Positions 5,101-6,665 of a stretch of 6,665 bases of DNA are shown piece after piece; position 1 is the stretch's first letter; each line of letters begins with the position of its first letter. The DNA comes from Syntrophales bacterium (GTDB taxonomy: Bacteria > Desulfobacterota > Syntrophia > Syntrophales > UBA2192). The notes beneath the pieces are model-generated. The model made no database searches and was not told the origin of the DNA. It saw only the letters and a list, made by a program, of their open reading frames with translations. The DNA is taken from the NCBI GenBank assembly GCA_025454095.1, contig JALOPC010000100.1, forward strand, positions 1-6,665, in the 5' to 3' direction. A program made the translations under genes and the position numbers.

Positions 5101-6009
5101 TCATGCCACAAGACCGGGGAACGCCTCGAGGATTTTGCGAACCGAGGCCACCGAGAGGCTGTTGCCCACGAGGTGCCACTTCTTCCGCAGGGTCATCCGG
5201 TCGGGAAACCGGAACCCCTCCGGGAAGTGAAGCAGGCGGGCGATCTCCTCCGGCGCAAAGCGCCGCACGCCCCCGGCGCATTGCAGGTAGGAACCCGCGT
5301 GCATGAGCGCGCGGCCGTACCCCGAGGTGAAGCATGTCGTGTAGGCCTGCGGGTCCTTCGGGTCGAGGATGCGGAACCCCTTTCCGAATCGCGCCACCAC
5401 GTCGCCGGCCAGGCGCAGATCCTCGCCGGCGCCGTTTCCGTCCAGGTAGGCTCCCAGCGGTCTCAGCGGCGCGTCCACGACGAGGGTCGGCGGCTCCAGG
5501 CGCCCGCGGGACGCCGTGCAGTAGTACCGCGGGCGGCGCATGGGCACGCCCAGTTCCGTCGGGCAGAGCGTGCACTCCTGAACGTGGAAGCCCCGCCCCG
5601 TGAGGAGTTTGACCAGCCTCGCCCTCATTTCCGAGCGGGCGAATCCTTCCACGTTCTCCAGAGCGAGGTGCCGGGGCAGTTCGTCTTCACCCATTCGGTC
5701 CAGGACGTCGAGAATCCGGCGAAAGCTCAGCGCCCGGGGGTCCTCCGCGTCGCGCCCGGCCCCTCGCACCGTGTAGGGCTGGCACGGCGGCGAGAGCCAC
5801 CAGAAATCGGCTTCGACGGACCGCAGCTCCTCCCGGGTCACGTTTTCCAGGTTCAGCTGCCAGGCGTCATGGCCGGGAAAATTGAGGCGGTAGACCTCGA
5901 GGGCCGCCGGGCTCTGGTCGACCGCCCCCGCGATGCGGATGTTCGTCCCCGCCGCAGCGGCCGAAAACCCGCCGATCCCGCAGAAAAGCTCAAGGGCGCG
6001 AATTGCCAT
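5101..6009 (-). CDS. Dnmt2-family cytosine-5 methyltransferase, probable tRNA C38 methyltransferase
   Basis: The product is a 302-residue SAM-dependent C5-methyltransferase. It carries motif I LELFCGIGGF (6-15), motif IV SPPCQPYT (73-80) with nucleophile Cys76, motif VI ENV (118-120), a motif VIII-like MRRPRYY (157-163), and motif X GNSLSV (282-287). Features specific to Dnmt2/TRDMT1 rather than DNA methylases are CFT in TTCFTSGYGR (224-233, human CFTKGYG) followed by GSYLQ, and the C-terminal run FAPEEIARLLHFPEGFRFPD (251-270), which closely parallels the human FTPKEIANLLGFPPEFGFPE. LGVPMRRPRYY also parallels human LGIPNSRLRYF. The region between motifs VIII and X is short, with no sizeable DNA target-recognition domain, unlike restriction methylases, and no endonuclease gene is nearby. 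Start: ATG 6009 lies about 30 nt downstream of a predicted promoter; longer in-frame readings would run back through that promoter. Family strong; the tRNA substrate is inferred from characterised homologues. Confidence 0.88.
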   Translation of the reverse strand: MAIRALELFCGIGGFSAAAAGTNIRIAGAVDQSPAALEVYRLNFPGHDAWQLNLENVTREELRSVEADFWWLSPPCQPYTVRGAGRDAEDPRALSFRRILDVLDRMGEDELPRHLALENVEGFARSEMRARLVKLLTGRGFHVQECTLCPTELGVPMRRPRYYCTASRGRLEPPTLVVDAPLRPLGAYLDGNGAGEDLRLAGDVVARFGKGFRILDPKDPQAYTTCFTSGYGRALMHAGSYLQCAGGVRRFAPEEIARLLHFPEGFRFPDRMTLRKKWHLVGNSLSVASVRKILEAFPGLVA

Positions 6010-6045
6010 AACCCACCCTGCGTTCCCCCCGGAATGAATGGGGAC

Positions 6046-6074
6046 ACCATAGCAGCCGATCGACGACAAGGCAA
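6046..6074 (-). promoter_or_regulatory. sigma70-like promoter for the Dnmt2-like/VOC unit
   Basis: Read on the minus strand: -35 TTGCCT (6074-6069), a 17-bp spacer, and -10 TATGGT (6051-6046). Transcription would start near 6039, about 30 nt before the methyltransferase ATG at 6009. This position rules out translation starts farther upstream. The ribosome-binding site in the short leader is only a weak G-rich stretch (GGGTGGG). Confidence 0.6.
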
Positions 6075-6160
6075 GAAAGACGTCTCGGGCGGCCTTCCGC
6101 ATCCGCCTTTCCCCGAGGCCGCGTAAGGGATTGCCCGCGCGCGGATCGGGGACCGGAGGA

Positions 6161-6188
6161 TTGCGGTCTGAGCAGAACCGGTTATAGT
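6161..6188 (+). promoter_or_regulatory. sigma70-like promoter for the HMA gene
   Basis: TTGCGG (6161-6166), a 16-bp spacer, and TATAGT (6183-6188) precede the HMA gene's Shine-Dalgarno GGAGGTG (6220-6226). The -10 is identical to that of the GYD-gene promoter. It is divergent from the methyltransferase promoter about 90 bp away. Confidence 0.6.
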
Positions 6189-6232
6189 GATTTTCATAAG
6201 ATCGTCCCATCCCTGCACCGGAGGTGAAAGCG

Positions 6233-6665
6233 ATGCAGAACATCGAGTTCAGCGTGAAGGACATGGACTGCAAATCCTGCGTGAACATCATCATGAAGAA
6301 ACTCAAATCCTTCGAGGGTGTCAAGAACGTCAAGGTCGACCCAGTGACCAAGAAGGTCGTTGTTCAATGGGATAATCCCAAGGTCTGCGACAGCGACCTG
6401 ACCTGCGCCATCGAGGACCTGGGGTACAAGGGATTCCTGGATGTCCAGGTTGAATACGACCGCAACGAGGCCCGGCTCGGGGCGATTCAGTCGAGGAGCT
6501 GCCGCGAGAAATCAGCGGAGGTCGCTTTTCCGGTAACTCTTCCGGATGCGCGGGTGGGGGCCGGGGAGCTGGAAGATACTCACGGTCAGCTCGTCGGGGT
6601 CGATCTCGAGCAGGGCGAAGGTCAGGGGGCAGCCCCGGCTCTCGTCGCTGCTCATGTGACCGGGG
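6233..6665 (+). CDS. heavy-metal-associated (HMA) domain protein; 3' end unresolved
   Basis: The ATG at 6233 has GGAGGTG six bases upstream. Residues 1-74 form an HMA/CopZ-like beta-alpha-beta-beta-alpha-beta domain: IEFSVKDMDCKSCVNIIMKK with the metal-binding M-D-C-x-x-C (Cys13, Cys16), then VKNVKVDPVTKKVVVQWD, a second helix CDSDLTCAIEDLGYKG, and strand FLDVQVEYD. Such proteins bind Cu(I) or other soft metals as chaperones or sensors. Two further cysteines, Cys52 and Cys58, lie in the second helix, where CopZ-type domains normally have none. The frame has no stop up to the window end (144 codons). After about 6512 its third-position composition stops looking coding, and the opposite strand clearly does. 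The true protein is probably about 75-95 residues, with the stop lost or shifted, unless the long overlap is genuine. Domain assignment is strong; the end coordinate is not. Confidence 0.75.
   Translation, partial: MQNIEFSVKDMDCKSCVNIIMKKLKSFEGVKNVKVDPVTKKVVVQWDNPKVCDSDLTCAIEDLGYKGFLDVQVEYDRNEARLGAIQSRSCREKSAEVAFPVTLPDARVGAGELEDTHGQLVGVDLEQGEGQGAAPALVAAHVTG
6512..6665 (-). CDS. C-terminal fragment of an unidentified protein
   Basis: On the minus strand a frame is open from the window edge to TGA at 6514-6512, giving 50 residues that contain CPLTFALLEIDPDELTVSIF and end RKSYRKSDLR. Nearly every codon ends in G or C, the pattern of real genes here, and the residues alternate as beta strands (FALLEI, LTVSIFQL) with a basic tail. 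I do not recognise the family with confidence. A GHMSSDES start followed by a hydrophobic 'xLLEID-d-LTV' strand is reminiscent of the end of calcineurin-like metallophosphoesterases, but this is a guess. The body of the gene lies beyond the right edge. It overlaps the unresolved 3' part of the HMA frame in exact codon register. Confidence 0.6.
   Translation of the reverse strand, partial: PGHMSSDESRGCPLTFALLEIDPDELTVSIFQLPGPHPRIRKSYRKSDLR

Noticed and set aside
5101..6009. Restriction-modification system
   Set aside because: No endonuclease, specificity subunit or vsr-like gene is adjacent in the window, and the methyltransferase carries Dnmt2-specific motifs instead of a DNA recognition domain.
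5020..6126. 368-codon plus-strand frame opposite the methyltransferase and VOC genes
   Set aside because: Its composition is an antisense shadow; the minus strand carries all methyltransferase motifs and the VOC signature.
6010..6351. N-terminal extension of the methyltransferase frame to 416 residues
   Set aside because: It would cross the predicted promoter at 6046-6074 and the HMA gene start. The extra residues match nothing in the family, and the protein naturally begins a few residues before motif I.
1..6665. CRISPR array, insertion sequence, prophage, rRNA or tRNA gene
   Set aside because: I looked on both strands and saw no regularly spaced repeats, transposase, integrase, attachment site or RNA-gene signature.

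Overview
The window reads as chromosomal DNA from a GC-rich, Gram-negative bacterium. An outer-membrane barrel and a periplasmic cupin imply two membranes, coding codons mostly end in G or C, and the gene mix suits an anaerobic Desulfobacterota ('deltaproteobacterial') genome, possibly of the Syntrophales or Geobacter kind. That mix includes a long acyl-CoA dehydrogenase, a GYD protein, a small metal-binding HMA protein and a bacterial Dnmt2 homologue. The taxonomy is inference; no rRNA or other marker is present. I see no insertion sequence, prophage, CRISPR array, tRNA or rRNA gene.

Layout, left to right. (1) Bases 1-117 are the C-terminal end of a DUF853/HerA-like ATPase, closed by a textbook intrinsic terminator. 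(2) A small outer-membrane beta-barrel gene (271-867, +) converges on an ABM-domain monooxygenase-like gene (1028-1336, -). Between them lies a foldable GC-rich element of about 130 bp with imperfect inverted ends, resembling a REP or MITE-type repeat. (3) The ABM gene is divergent from a 564-residue acyl-CoA dehydrogenase (1647-3341, +). Their 310-bp shared upstream region carries a perfect 17-bp palindrome typical of TetR-family operators. The dehydrogenase ends at a strong hairpin. (4) A near-consensus sigma70 promoter (3437-3465) with a structured leader of about 155 nt precedes a GYD-domain gene (3627-3920, +), followed by an exported cupin (4118-4609, +). (5) On the minus strand, a Dnmt2-type cytosine-5 methyltransferase (5101-6009) and a VOC/glyoxalase-fold protein (4695-5063) form a likely two-gene unit behind their own promoter. 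(6) Divergent from it is an HMA metal-binding protein (from 6233, +). Its reading frame has no stop before the window end and runs over the antisense C-terminus of a further minus-strand gene (6512 to beyond 6665).

The genes do not form one obvious pathway; this looks like a run of short, independently transcribed housekeeping or accessory units. The most notable item is the Dnmt2 homologue, a family common in eukaryotes but sparse in bacteria, whose characterised members methylate C38 of tRNA rather than DNA. Next are the candidate TetR operator at the acyl-CoA dehydrogenase, the repeat-like element, the structured leader before the GYD gene, and the stop-less HMA frame. No clearly new multigene system is visible.
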